This document shows, piece by piece, positions 1 through 12,152 of a stretch of 64,000 nt of DNA. The position numbers were made by a program, and so were the translations under genes. The DNA comes from Pantoea sp. Ap-967 (GTDB lineage Bacteria > Pseudomonadota > Gammaproteobacteria > Pseudomonadales > Pseudomonadaceae). The notes under the pieces are model-generated. The model ran no database searches. It was given only the letters and a program-made list of their open reading frames with translations, and had not been told where the DNA came from. The DNA lies in assembly GCF_011752565.1 (NCBI RefSeq), contig NZ_VWXK01000001.1, positions 310,001 to 374,000 of the forward strand, read 5' to 3'. The number at the start of each line of letters is the position of its first letter. Position 1 is the first letter of the stretch.

Positions 1-477
<477 letters not shown>

Positions 478-526
478 TCACAGACTTGCGGCCAAGTGTA
501 CGCCAACCTGGCCTTTGTACAAAGTC

Positions 527-1561
527 CTAGTATTTAACTCGGGATAGCGCAAATGCCGGGGTTTGCTCCGCTCGCGCCGCCAGCCAGGCCTGCATCCGCC
601 GGTACAGGCCACGTTCCAGCCAGCGGTAGCTGAACCACGACATTAGTCCAATGGACGGCACGCACAGGGCGAACACCAGGTATGGGTTCAGGTGCAGGCG
701 CTGGCAGGCGAACCAGCCGGCGTACAGCACCAGCACGTGAATCAGGTACACCGAGTAGGAGCAGTCGCCCAGCGCCTTGAGCAGGCGGTTGCCCTGGAAG
801 TAAGGCTCCAGGGCGATGAACGCCAGCACGATCATGGCACTGGGCACGCCCCAATGCAGCAGGCGTTGGGAGGCGTCCAGGTGATACAGGGCGCAGCCGG
901 CCACGCCCAGCAGCGCCAGCGGCAGCCACAGGCCTTCACGCACCAGGCCACGGCGGTAGGCCACGCCCAGGGCGATACCCAGCAGGAACTCGTAGATGAT
1001 GCCGTTGTTGTAGAAGCGGCTGAGCACACCCACGCGCCCCAGTACCTCGCCCACCAACAGCAGCGCGGCAGTCACCAGCAGCAGGTGATGGCGCTGGCGC
1101 ACCAGGAAGGCCAGGCCGAACAGCAGGTAGAAGAACATCTCGAAGTTCAGCGTCCAGCCCACGTTCAGGGTCGGGTACAGGCCATAGCCGCCGGGGTTTT
1201 CCGCGGGGACGAAGAACATCGACAGCAGCAGGTGGTGCCAGGTGAACGCCTGGTGCGGCATCCATTGGCTGAAGGCCAGCAGCAAGGCAGCCATCAGCGC
1301 GGTGTAGAACCAGTAGGCCGGGATGATGCGCAGGGCCCGGTTGAGCAGGAACTGGCGTGGCTCGATGGTTTTGTCACAGGTGGAAAGGTAGATGACCAGC
1401 CCGCTGATCACGAAGAAGATATCGACGCCAACGGCGCCGCGGTCGGTTAGCAGTTGGCCGATGGGGCCGGTGGCGTGGAAGTCGAAGAAGATTTGCATGA
1501 AGTGGTGGCAGACCACCACCCAGGCGGCGAACGCCCGCAGTGCCTGAAGCGAATACAGCAT
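527..1561 (-). CDS. Acyltransferase 3 family integral membrane protein
   Basis: Likely O-acetylates a surface polysaccharide, lipopolysaccharide or another envelope sugar; the substrate cannot be told. The protein from the ATG at 1561 is 344 aa and starts MLYSLQALRAFAAW. The R-A-x-A-A pattern in helix 1 and the following H-H (VVCHHF) are typical of acyltransferase-3 (OafA/ExoH-like) proteins. About ten hydrophobic helices follow, with a conserved S-Y-S-V-Y-L-I-H near the C-terminus. The frame stays open upstream to 1723, but that stretch is REP sequence and is read through, so 1561 is preferred. No other polysaccharide genes are adjacent. Confidence 0.85.
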   Translation of the reverse strand: MLYSLQALRAFAAWVVVCHHFMQIFFDFHATGPIGQLLTDRGAVGVDIFFVISGLVIYLSTCDKTIEPRQFLLNRALRIIPAYWFYTALMAALLLAFSQWMPHQAFTWHHLLLSMFFVPAENPGGYGLYPTLNVGWTLNFEMFFYLLFGLAFLVRQRHHLLLVTAALLLVGEVLGRVGVLSRFYNNGIIYEFLLGIALGVAYRRGLVREGLWLPLALLGVAGCALYHLDASQRLLHWGVPSAMIVLAFIALEPYFQGNRLLKALGDCSYSVYLIHVLVLYAGWFACQRLHLNPYLVFALCVPSIGLMSWFSYRWLERGLYRRMQAWLAARAEQTPAFALSRVKY

Positions 1562-1616
1562 GGAGTACCTGCGATTGCCGGTGCATTCAGGTCCGGCGAG
1601 CGCACCGCGCTCGTTC

Positions 1617-1692
1617 GCGGGCAAGCCCGCTCCCACAGGTTCCGAGCCAAGCCCGAAGCAACACATATCCTGTAGGAGCGGGCTTGCCCCGC
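1617..1692. repeat. REP pair (inverted), upstream of the acyltransferase
   Basis: Two REP units in opposite orientation: GCGGGCAAGCCCGCTCCCAC at 1617-1636 and its near-complement at 1669-1692 (CCTGTAGGAGCGGGCTTGCC and on), separated by about 30 nt. This is the common extragenic palindrome of the P. putida group. It fills most of the space between the acyltransferase and cti. Confidence 0.85.
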
Positions 1693-1769
1693 AAATTGGG
1701 CTGCACAGCAGCCCCCGAACCACCCATCCCTTCCGACCGCAGCGTACCCGGAAAGGTCAGCCGACCCGA

Positions 1770-4070
1770 TCAGAGGTTCTCATAGCGGTTCATGTCCAGC
1801 ACCCCGGCCTCCACCGGCTCGGTTTCCTTGATATAGGTATTGAGGTCATGGAAATAGCGCCAGAACTGCGGATGGCTGCGGCGCACGCCCCAGCGCATGA
1901 CGATGCGCTCGAACTTGGCCGTATCGTCCTTGGCGTACTCCATGTCCTCGACGAACTCCGGTACATCCTTGGCCGGAATGTTGAAGATGAAGTTCGGGTA
2001 GCTGCTGAGCACGCCCGGGTACAGGGTCAGGGTGTCCAGCCCCGGCTGGTAGCGGTAGGCCTCACCCAGCAGAAACGCCACGTTGCTGTGGGCACGGTTG
2101 CGCAGCAGGCTGTAGACCTGGCGCTGGCCGCCCTCGCCCTCGATGCGCAGCATGGTCGCCTCGGGCAATTGGCCAATCACCTTGAGGCCTGCGGCCGGGC
2201 GCGAAACCAGGCGGCTGAGCGACTGCTCGACGTTGCGGAACTCCTCGCTCATCTGCGGCCGTGAGCAATAGGCCCCCGTGCAGCGGTTGATCGGGTCGGG
2301 CGCGGCATTCAGGCTGGTGGTGCGCTGCAGCAGCTTCAGGCCAAAGTCGCGGATGGGGTCGCGCGGGTCGAGCTTGATACCGCTGGGGGTGTCGGTGTCG
2401 ATGTCTTCATAGTCCAGCCACATCTTCACCTTGCCGCTGTTCTGGTACCAGCTGCCCAGTATCTTGGCACGCTGGTCGGCCGGCATCAGGCGCAGGAAGT
2501 TGACCTCGGCGCCGTTGCGGATCAGGTCGAAGTACAGGCGCGTCTGCAGCTGGTGCGACACATTGCCGAATACGTCGAAGTTGACCGCCAGCTGGTAGTA
2601 GGTGCGCTCCAGCAGCGGGTAGTCGAACAGCCAGGTGGTCAGCGGCACGTCACCGATCAGGCCCTTGCTGACCGAGGCGCTGTCGAAGTGGCGGAAAATG
2701 CTCAACAGCGCGTTGTCATTGCCGGCCCACAGGGTCGCCCAGCCCGGTGCAGGCATATCGGCATAGGCTTCGCGGCGCAGCTTCTCGTATTCGTTGCGCT
2801 TGTCGCGGTAGGCGTGCCACAGGTTGAGCACGCTGCCCACGTCGTCGATCTGCCCCGGCATGGCCAGCAGCGGCGTGGCTTCGCCGCGGTACTTGGCGTC
2901 GGTGATGTAGCGGTCATGGGCCGGTTCCTGGAACAGTGCCCAGAAGTTGTCGCGGATCACGTCGGTGGCAATCTGGCCACGGCACACCGGGCCACGGATG
3001 AAGGTGCGCACGAAGTATTCGGCGTTATCCAGCATGAACTGGTAGCGCGCCACCGCCGGGATCGCCTCGAAGGTTTCGAACGGGTTGGCCCGGTGCCGAG
3101 GGCCATAGCCCGGCAGCGAGGTGGCGTGCCAGTCGCCGGCATAGAACAGCTGCTCCACCCGCTTGAGCTTCTGCGGGCCCATCGGGTAGGTGATGTGGGT
3201 TTTGTGCACGATCACGCCCTGCACCGGAATCAACCGGTAATAGAACTCGGTGCCGGGTGGGTCGTTCGGGCGGCGGGTGGCGATGATATCGGCCGGTTGG
3301 CCACTGGGCGTGCGCGAGCGCACCCACTGGAAGAAGTGGCCCTGCTCGCCGCCAACGAAATAGATGTGCGCCAGGAACAAGTGCTCGTACAGCCAGCGGC
3401 CGACCAGCGCCTCGGTGGAGCCCGGGCGGTTGAGCAGTTCCTCCCATTGGGCGATTTGCCTGGCCTCGGCCGCGCTGGGCTTGATCGGCTGGTACTCAAC
3501 CGGCGCGCCGGCGGCCAGCCAGCGGCGCATGGTGTCGTACTCCTTGTCGGTCAGCCCGGTGACCGCCAGCGGCATGCCCTCCTTGGGGTGGGCACCGGCG
3601 TAGGCGTCGAACTCATGGGGCAACGGGCACATGTTGTTGCGGTTGAGCCCCAGAACGATCTCGTCGGGCAGCTTGGCGTTGGGCGTGAGCGGGGTTTTGT
3701 GGCCCAGTTCCAGCATGCGCGCCATCAGCGCAGCCTGGCTGCCCTGGTTGTCGAGCACCGAATAGAAGCCCTTGCGGCGCCAGGCGCCTTCATCGTGGGC
3801 GTCGTAGAACAGCCGCGTGGGCGGCACCGCCTGGCTGCGCTCACCCTGGTACACCGGCACCTTGGTGGCACCGCGCACCGCGCCCTCGGGGCTTTCCAGC
3901 TTGAGCTGGCAGGCGGCGTCATTGCAGGCGTGGCAGGCCACGCATTTCTCGGTGAATATCGGTTGGATATCCCGGGTGTAGGATATCGCCGGGCTCGACT
4001 GGGGGGCTTGCCCGAACGCCACGCCACTGAGGAACAGGGCGAAAACGCTGACAAGTAAACGATGCACCAT
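1770..4070 (-). CDS. cti: Periplasmic fatty acid cis/trans isomerase (Cti)
   Basis: Converts cis-unsaturated acyl chains of membrane phospholipids to trans in place, giving rapid membrane stiffening under solvent or heat stress. The 766-aa protein from the ATG at 4070 has a signal peptide (MVHRLLVSVFALFLSGVAFG) and a heme-c binding motif C43-V-A-C46-H47 just after it, both characteristic of Cti. The frame continues 29 codons upstream without a convincing start. Length matches the Pseudomonas family. The gene is divergent from metH with about 180 bp between. Enzyme activity normally needs no new synthesis or cofactor supply beyond the heme, so regulation is often post-translational. Confidence 0.95.
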   Translation of the reverse strand: MVHRLLVSVFALFLSGVAFGQAPQSSPAISYTRDIQPIFTEKCVACHACNDAACQLKLESPEGAVRGATKVPVYQGERSQAVPPTRLFYDAHDEGAWRRKGFYSVLDNQGSQAALMARMLELGHKTPLTPNAKLPDEIVLGLNRNNMCPLPHEFDAYAGAHPKEGMPLAVTGLTDKEYDTMRRWLAAGAPVEYQPIKPSAAEARQIAQWEELLNRPGSTEALVGRWLYEHLFLAHIYFVGGEQGHFFQWVRSRTPSGQPADIIATRRPNDPPGTEFYYRLIPVQGVIVHKTHITYPMGPQKLKRVEQLFYAGDWHATSLPGYGPRHRANPFETFEAIPAVARYQFMLDNAEYFVRTFIRGPVCRGQIATDVIRDNFWALFQEPAHDRYITDAKYRGEATPLLAMPGQIDDVGSVLNLWHAYRDKRNEYEKLRREAYADMPAPGWATLWAGNDNALLSIFRHFDSASVSKGLIGDVPLTTWLFDYPLLERTYYQLAVNFDVFGNVSHQLQTRLYFDLIRNGAEVNFLRLMPADQRAKILGSWYQNSGKVKMWLDYEDIDTDTPSGIKLDPRDPIRDFGLKLLQRTTSLNAAPDPINRCTGAYCSRPQMSEEFRNVEQSLSRLVSRPAAGLKVIGQLPEATMLRIEGEGGQRQVYSLLRNRAHSNVAFLLGEAYRYQPGLDTLTLYPGVLSSYPNFIFNIPAKDVPEFVEDMEYAKDDTAKFERIVMRWGVRRSHPQFWRYFHDLNTYIKETEPVEAGVLDMNRYENL

Positions 4071-4252
4071 GTGCGGAAAGTCCTGGGTTCTGAAAGCCAT
4101 CACGATTATCTGGTCGTCCTTGGGTGCTCTTGGCTTTTTAGCATCTGCATCCAACATGAGCAGTTTTCATGCAAATGGCCAGTGCGCCTAAAATCCGCGC
4201 AGCTTTGTTATGATTCGGCACTTTCTGATATTTGCCCGACCAGGTAGTTCCT

Positions 4253-7960
<3,708 letters not shown>

Positions 7961-7969
7961 CAGCGCGTC

Positions 7970-8039
7970 GGCCTCTTCGCGGGGCAAGCCCGCTCCTACA
8001 CGTTCACCTGTAGGAGCGGGCTTGCCCCGCGAAGAGGCC
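7970..8039. repeat. REP palindrome with 31-bp perfect stem after metH
   Basis: Arms 7970-8000 and 8009-8039 are exact reverse complements (31 bp, starting GGCCTCTTCGCGGGGCAAGC) around an 8-nt loop. It sits directly after the metH stop and could stabilise or end that transcript, though no T-run follows. Confidence 0.85.
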
Positions 8040-8106
8040 CGCCCAGGCAACATCCCCCCCATTGCCTACACTGTCCCTGATTGCCTCTGATGCTTCAGGA
8101 GCCACC

Positions 8107-8325
8107 ATGGACGACCCCACCCAGGGCAAGCCCCCAACCTTCTGGCAGATGCTGCACAGCATCCTTGCTGCCGCCTTCGGCGTGCAAAGCGGCAAGAACC
8201 GCGCACGCGACTTCACCCACGGCAAGGCCAGCCATTTCATCGTCATGGGAACGCTGTTCACCCTGGTATTCATCGCCGTGCTGATCGGCCTGGTGCAACT
8301 GGCCCTGCACCTCACCGCCCATTGA
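8107..8325 (+). CDS. DUF2970 family small membrane protein
   Basis: A 72-aa protein from the ATG at 8107 (MDDPTQGKPPTFWQMLHSI). The pattern W-x-M-L-x-S-I-L-A-A-A-F-G-V-Q-S with a central R-A-R-D-F, followed by one hydrophobic helix at about residues 44-68 (GTLFTLVFIAVLIGLVQLAL), is that of DUF2970. The function of the family is unknown. An AGGAGCCACC sequence gives a good ribosome-binding site and decides the start over the upstream in-frame ATG at 8062. It converges on the small reverse-strand ORF at 8402-8515. Confidence 0.85.
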   Translation: MDDPTQGKPPTFWQMLHSILAAAFGVQSGKNRARDFTHGKASHFIVMGTLFTLVFIAVLIGLVQLALHLTAH

Positions 8326-8332
8326 CGCCCTG

Positions 8333-8369
8333 AAAAAACAAAACGCCTGCAGGATCCCTCCCACAGGCG
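8333..8369 (-). terminator. Rho-independent terminator of the 37-aa ORF
   Basis: On the reverse strand CGCCTG (8369-8364) and CAGGCG (8349-8344) form a stem followed by TTTTGTTTTTT. It lies just downstream of the small ORF that ends at 8402. Confidence 0.75.
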
Positions 8370-8401
8370 CTCTGCGCTGCATCACGGTCTTTACAAGAAG
8401 T

Positions 8402-8515
8402 CTACTGATGGCTGACCCAGTACACGGCAGTGATCACCACCAGGGCAATCAGGCAGAGGATCGCCCAAGCATCGACACTGCTGTCAGCTTTGCGGACTTT
8501 GGTAGAGTTTCCCAT
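8402..8515 (-). CDS. 37-aa single-helix small membrane protein
   Basis: Reverse-strand reading frame ATG (8515) to TAG (8402), encoding MGNSTKVRKADSSVDAW followed by one hydrophobic helix (about residues 18-33) and ending VSHQ. An AGAGG ribosome-binding site lies 8 nt before the ATG, and a clear terminator follows the stop, so this looks like a complete transcription unit. The charged N-terminus and short tail suggest an inner-membrane protein with the N-terminus inside. The function is not recognised. It is too short for usual ORF cut-offs, so it may be missing from many annotations. Confidence 0.7.
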   Translation of the reverse strand: MGNSTKVRKADSSVDAWAILCLIALVVITAVYWVSHQ

Positions 8516-8600
8516 TGCATTGCCTCTTGTAGTGGTTATGGGAATGCACTTCACAACCAGCAGTTAAGACGAGCAATGCCCTTTGCTCAAGCAGGGTCTT

Positions 8601-9680
8601 TCAATATTCGACCGGTGACGTGAGAAACGGGTACTGATAGCCCCGTGGCCGCCCTTTTGCACTGTAATGCTGGAAATCGACGCCGTAGTCGTCCCGTTCC
8701 AGCAACTTCAGCCAGCGCCTGGCCTTGGCCTGGTCAACCGGCTGCAGCGCCGGCAGCACATGCTCGCGCCGGCCATCGCGGTTGATATCCAGGCCCAGGG
8801 CGTCGTCATGCAGCATCACCATGGCCCAACCGCCAAGGGTGGTGTGCCCGCCCATCAGCACATCAAGGCGCCCGTCGATACGTGCGCGCAGTGCCTCGGG
8901 CGAGCTGTTGATGGCACTGAACACCACATCGCGCCCAGGCTTGCGCCCGGCCTCCTCGAACGCCTGCATGGCGCCCAGGGCCATCTGGTCGTTGGCCGAC
9001 CACACCAACCGGGTGGCCGGGTAGCGTTGCAGCAGCTGCTGCGCCTGCTGGTAGGCACGCTCGCGGTTCCAACCGCCGTACACCACCTGGCGCAGGCGCA
9101 CCTGGGGGAAGTCGGCCAAGGCCCGGCGCATGCCCGCCTCGCGCAGCTGCGAGGCCGGCGTGGTCTTGACCCCGGCGAAGGCCACCAGGTCGAACGGCCC
9201 GTTTTCGCTGCGCGGCAACAGGGCGACCATGGCATGCAGCATCTTGTACCCGGCCTGCTCGTCGTTGGCGGTGAGCGTACCCAGCACCGGCGCGTATTTG
9301 TCCGGCTGGGCCTGGATGCTTCGGGCCTGGCTGCTGGTGAGCCCGTTGTTGACCAGAAACAGCTTGACCCCCGAGCCCTGGGCCAGGCGGATGATTTCCG
9401 GCGCCACGTACTGCTCGTTGACCAGCACCAGGTAGTCTGGCCGCCGCGGGCCCTCCAGGGCCGAGCGCGCCTGGCTCATTGCCCGCGCGGCGTCACGCTC
9501 GCTGTATTCTACCCGCAGGGTCATGCCCAGCTCGTCGGCAGCGGCCTGCATGAAGCGCGAATAGCTGGCCCAGAACGTCTCGCTGGGCTGGCCGGGATTG
9601 AGGAACACCACCGAAGCGGCCTGAGCGCACGTTGCCAGCGGCAGGCTCAGGCACACGCTTTGGCACAGCGCCTTGAGCAT
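8601..9680 (-). CDS. Periplasmic sugar-type ABC substrate-binding protein
   Basis: A 359-aa exported binding protein of the RbsB/LuxP-like class (type I periplasmic fold). The ATG at 9680 gives a signal peptide MLKALCQSVCLSLPLATCAQA, then SVVFLNPGQPSETFW typical of the first strand of these proteins. Later ligand-pocket-type stretches are WSANDQMALGAMQAFEEAG and the following VVFSAINSSPEAL. No permease or ATPase gene is adjacent, so it may work as a sensor partner or with a transporter encoded elsewhere. The ligand is unknown. The frame continues 20 codons upstream of the preferred start without a signal-like sequence. Confidence 0.8.
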   Translation of the reverse strand: MLKALCQSVCLSLPLATCAQAASVVFLNPGQPSETFWASYSRFMQAAADELGMTLRVEYSERDAARAMSQARSALEGPRRPDYLVLVNEQYVAPEIIRLAQGSGVKLFLVNNGLTSSQARSIQAQPDKYAPVLGTLTANDEQAGYKMLHAMVALLPRSENGPFDLVAFAGVKTTPASQLREAGMRRALADFPQVRLRQVVYGGWNRERAYQQAQQLLQRYPATRLVWSANDQMALGAMQAFEEAGRKPGRDVVFSAINSSPEALRARIDGRLDVLMGGHTTLGGWAMVMLHDDALGLDINRDGRREHVLPALQPVDQAKARRWLKLLERDDYGVDFQHYSAKGRPRGYQYPFLTSPVEY

Positions 9681-9894
9681 GGAAAATACCTTTTCAAACA
9701 GACTCGCCAGTATAAACCCCGCGCGCCAAGGGGGTAACAAATGCCAGTCAGTCTCACTTAGTTCGTTTGGTTCTTTTCATATGCAAAAACATCACTTTAG
9801 CGCATAAACCCAACCTGCTATCGTTCCCCGGCTCCGAACCGGAGTGCGCGGCCGTGCGCGCGAATAGCTGCATGCAGCCTGAGACAGGACTTTT

Positions 9895-11547
9895 ATGTAC
9901 GTATACGACGAGTACGATCAGCGGATCATCGAGGACCGCGTCAAGCAGTTCCGTGATCAGACCCGCCGCTACCTGGCCGGTGAGCTGAGCGAAGAAGAAT
10001 TCCGCCCTCTGCGCCTGCAGAACGGCCTCTACATCCAACGTTTCGCCCCGATGCTGCGCGTCGCCGTGCCGTATGGCCAGCTGAACGCCACCCAGGTTCG
10101 CACCCTGGCGAAGATCGCTCGCGACTACGACAAAGGCTATGCCCACATCTCCACCCGCCAGAACGTGCAGTACAACTGGCCGGCGCTGGAAGACATCCCG
10201 GACATCCTGGCCGAGCTGGCCACCGTGCAGATGCACGCGATCCAGACCAGCGGCAACTGCCTGCGCAACACCACCACCGACCAGTTCGCCGGTGTGGCTG
10301 CAGACGAAGTCATCGACCCGCGCCCATGGTGCGAAATCGTCCGCCAGTGGACCACCTTCCACCCGGAATTCGCCTACCTGCCGCGCAAGTTCAAAATTGC
10401 CGTCAACGGCTCGAAGGAAGACCGCGCCGCCATCGAAGTGCACGACATCGGCCTGGAGCCGGTGCGCAACGCTGCCGGTGAGCTGGGCTTCCGCGTGCTG
10501 GTCGGTGGTGGCCTGGGCCGTACCCCGGTGGTGGGCTCGTTCATCAACGAGTTCCTGCCGTGGCAGGACCTGATCAGCTACCTGGACGCCATCCTGCGCG
10601 TGTACAACCGTTACGGTCGCCGTGACAACAAGTACAAGGCGCGGATCAAGATCCTGGTCAAGGCCCTGACCCCGGAAGTGTTCGCCGAGAAGGTCGAGGC
10701 CGAAATGGCTCACCTGCGTGGCGGCAGCACCACCCTGACCGAAGATGAAGTGCAGCGCGTTTCGCGCCACTTCGTCGACCCGGCCTACCTGGCCTTGGAC
10801 AACCTCGACTACAGCGCCGAAGACGCCGAATTCCCAGGCTTCGCCCGCTGGCGTTCGCGTAACACCCGCGCCCACAAGCGCCCTGGCTACGTCGCCGTCA
10901 CCCTGTCGCTCAAACCCACCGGCGTTGCCCCGGGCGACCTGACCGACAAGCAGCTGGACGCCGTGGCGGACCTCGCCGAGCGCTACAGCTTTGGCTTCCT
11001 GCGCACCTCCCACGAGCAGAACATCATTCTCGCCGACGTCGAGCAGCGCCAGTTGCACGCGCTGTGGATGGAACTGCGCGAGGGCGGCTTCGCCACGCCG
11101 AACATTGGCCTGTTGACCGACATCATCTGCTGCCCGGGCGGTGACTACTGCTCCCTGGCCAACGCCAAGTCGATCCCGATCGCCGAATCCATCCAGCGCC
11201 GTTTCGACGACCTGGACTACCTGTTCGACATCGGCGAAATCGACCTGAACATCTCCGGCTGCATGAACGCCTGCGGCCACCACCACGTCGGCCACATCGG
11301 CATCCTCGGCGTGGACAAGAAGGGCGAGGAGTTCTACCAGGTGTCGCTGGGCGGCAACGCCGCGCGTGACGCAAGCCTGGGCAAAATCCTCGGCCCATCG
11401 TTCGCCCAGGACGCCATGGCCGATGTGATCGAAAAGCTGATCGCCGTGTACGTCGAACAACGTACCGAGGAAGAGCGTTTCATCGACACCTACCAGCGTA
11501 TCGGCATCGACCCCTTCAAGGAACGCGTCTATGCAGCGAATCATTAA
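9895..11547 (+). CDS. cysI: Sulfite reductase hemoprotein (CysI-type)
   Basis: Reduces sulfite to sulfide in assimilatory cysteine synthesis using siroheme and a [4Fe-4S] cluster. The protein has 550 aa. Two ferredoxin-like half domains are visible (RFAPMLRVAVPYGQ near 50 and LRTSHEQNIIL near 370). The cluster/siroheme cysteines lie in CCPGGDYC (near 415) and the C-M-N-A-C motif (near 457). The stop overlaps the next gene by 17 nt, so the two are translated together. The 150-bp upstream region is AT-rich, as expected of a CysB-controlled promoter, but I could not place a CysB site with confidence. Confidence 0.95.
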   Translation: MYVYDEYDQRIIEDRVKQFRDQTRRYLAGELSEEEFRPLRLQNGLYIQRFAPMLRVAVPYGQLNATQVRTLAKIARDYDKGYAHISTRQNVQYNWPALEDIPDILAELATVQMHAIQTSGNCLRNTTTDQFAGVAADEVIDPRPWCEIVRQWTTFHPEFAYLPRKFKIAVNGSKEDRAAIEVHDIGLEPVRNAAGELGFRVLVGGGLGRTPVVGSFINEFLPWQDLISYLDAILRVYNRYGRRDNKYKARIKILVKALTPEVFAEKVEAEMAHLRGGSTTLTEDEVQRVSRHFVDPAYLALDNLDYSAEDAEFPGFARWRSRNTRAHKRPGYVAVTLSLKPTGVAPGDLTDKQLDAVADLAERYSFGFLRTSHEQNIILADVEQRQLHALWMELREGGFATPNIGLLTDIICCPGGDYCSLANAKSIPIAESIQRRFDDLDYLFDIGEIDLNISGCMNACGHHHVGHIGILGVDKKGEEFYQVSLGGNAARDASLGKILGPSFAQDAMADVIEKLIAVYVEQRTEEERFIDTYQRIGIDPFKERVYAANH

Positions 11548-12025
11548 GAACAACCAGATCGTCGACGAAACCTGGCACCTGCTGCCCAAGGACTTCTCGT
11601 TCGACGAACTGAGCAACTGCGACGACTACATTGTCCCGCTGCAGATGTGGCGCGACCATGCCCACGTGCTCAAGGCCCGCGATGGCGGCCTGGGCGTGTG
11701 GCTGGACAGCGACGAAGAAGCGGAAGAAATCGGCGAAGACGTGCAGCACTTCCAGGTCATCGCCCTGAACTTCCCGGCCTTCACCGACGGGCGCAACTAC
11801 TCCAATGCGCGCCTGCTGCGTGACCGCTACGGCTTCAAGGGCGAGCTGCGCGCCATTGGCGACGTACTGCGCGACCAGCTGTTCTTCATGGCCCGTTGCG
11901 GCTTCGATGCATTCGCCATCCGTGCCGACAAGGACCCGGAAGACGCGCTGCAAAGCCTGAAGGACTTCTCGGTGACCTACCAAGGCGCCACCGACGAGCC
12001 GCTGCCGCTGTTCCGCCGCCGCTGA
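11531..12025 (+). CDS. DUF934 family protein, sulfite-reduction partner
   Basis: A 164-aa soluble protein (MQRIIKNNQIVDETWHLL), with the conserved blocks VIALNFPAFTDGR-x-YS and LR-x-RYGFKGELRAIGDVLRDQ of DUF934. In pseudomonads this family regularly follows cysI and is thought to support sulfite reduction; the biochemical role is unproven. It overlaps cysI by 17 nt and is closed by a terminator, making a two-gene operon. Confidence 0.9.
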   Translation: MQRIIKNNQIVDETWHLLPKDFSFDELSNCDDYIVPLQMWRDHAHVLKARDGGLGVWLDSDEEAEEIGEDVQHFQVIALNFPAFTDGRNYSNARLLRDRYGFKGELRAIGDVLRDQLFFMARCGFDAFAIRADKDPEDALQSLKDFSVTYQGATDEPLPLFRRR

Positions 12026-12048
12026 TCGTCGTCACCCGCAGTGCCTGA

Positions 12049-12079
12049 CAGCCCGCCCAATCGCGGGCTGTTTCATTTT
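12049..12079 (+). terminator. Terminator of cysI-DUF934
   Basis: CAGCCCGC (12049-12056) and GCGGGCTG (12063-12070) form an 8-bp stem with a 6-nt loop, followed by TTTCATTTT. Confidence 0.8.
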
Positions 12080-12152
12080 CCGCACAAATGCTAAGGCTTT
12101 AGCTTCACCTGCCGATAACCGGACGAACGTTCCAGAAATCGCAGGGAGCGAT

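Noticed and set aside
1560-1723. N-terminal extension of the acyltransferase
   Set aside because: The frame is open, but it reads through the REP pair and ignores the typical family start at 1561.
4071-4252. Riboswitch (SAH or cobalamin) before metH
   Set aside because: Neither the B12 box nor the SAH core could be found in the 180-bp leader; only weak -10-like TATGAT (4209) was seen.
9741-9894. CysB site upstream of cysI
   Set aside because: The region is AT-rich and plausible, but the CysB consensus is too loose to place a site by eye.
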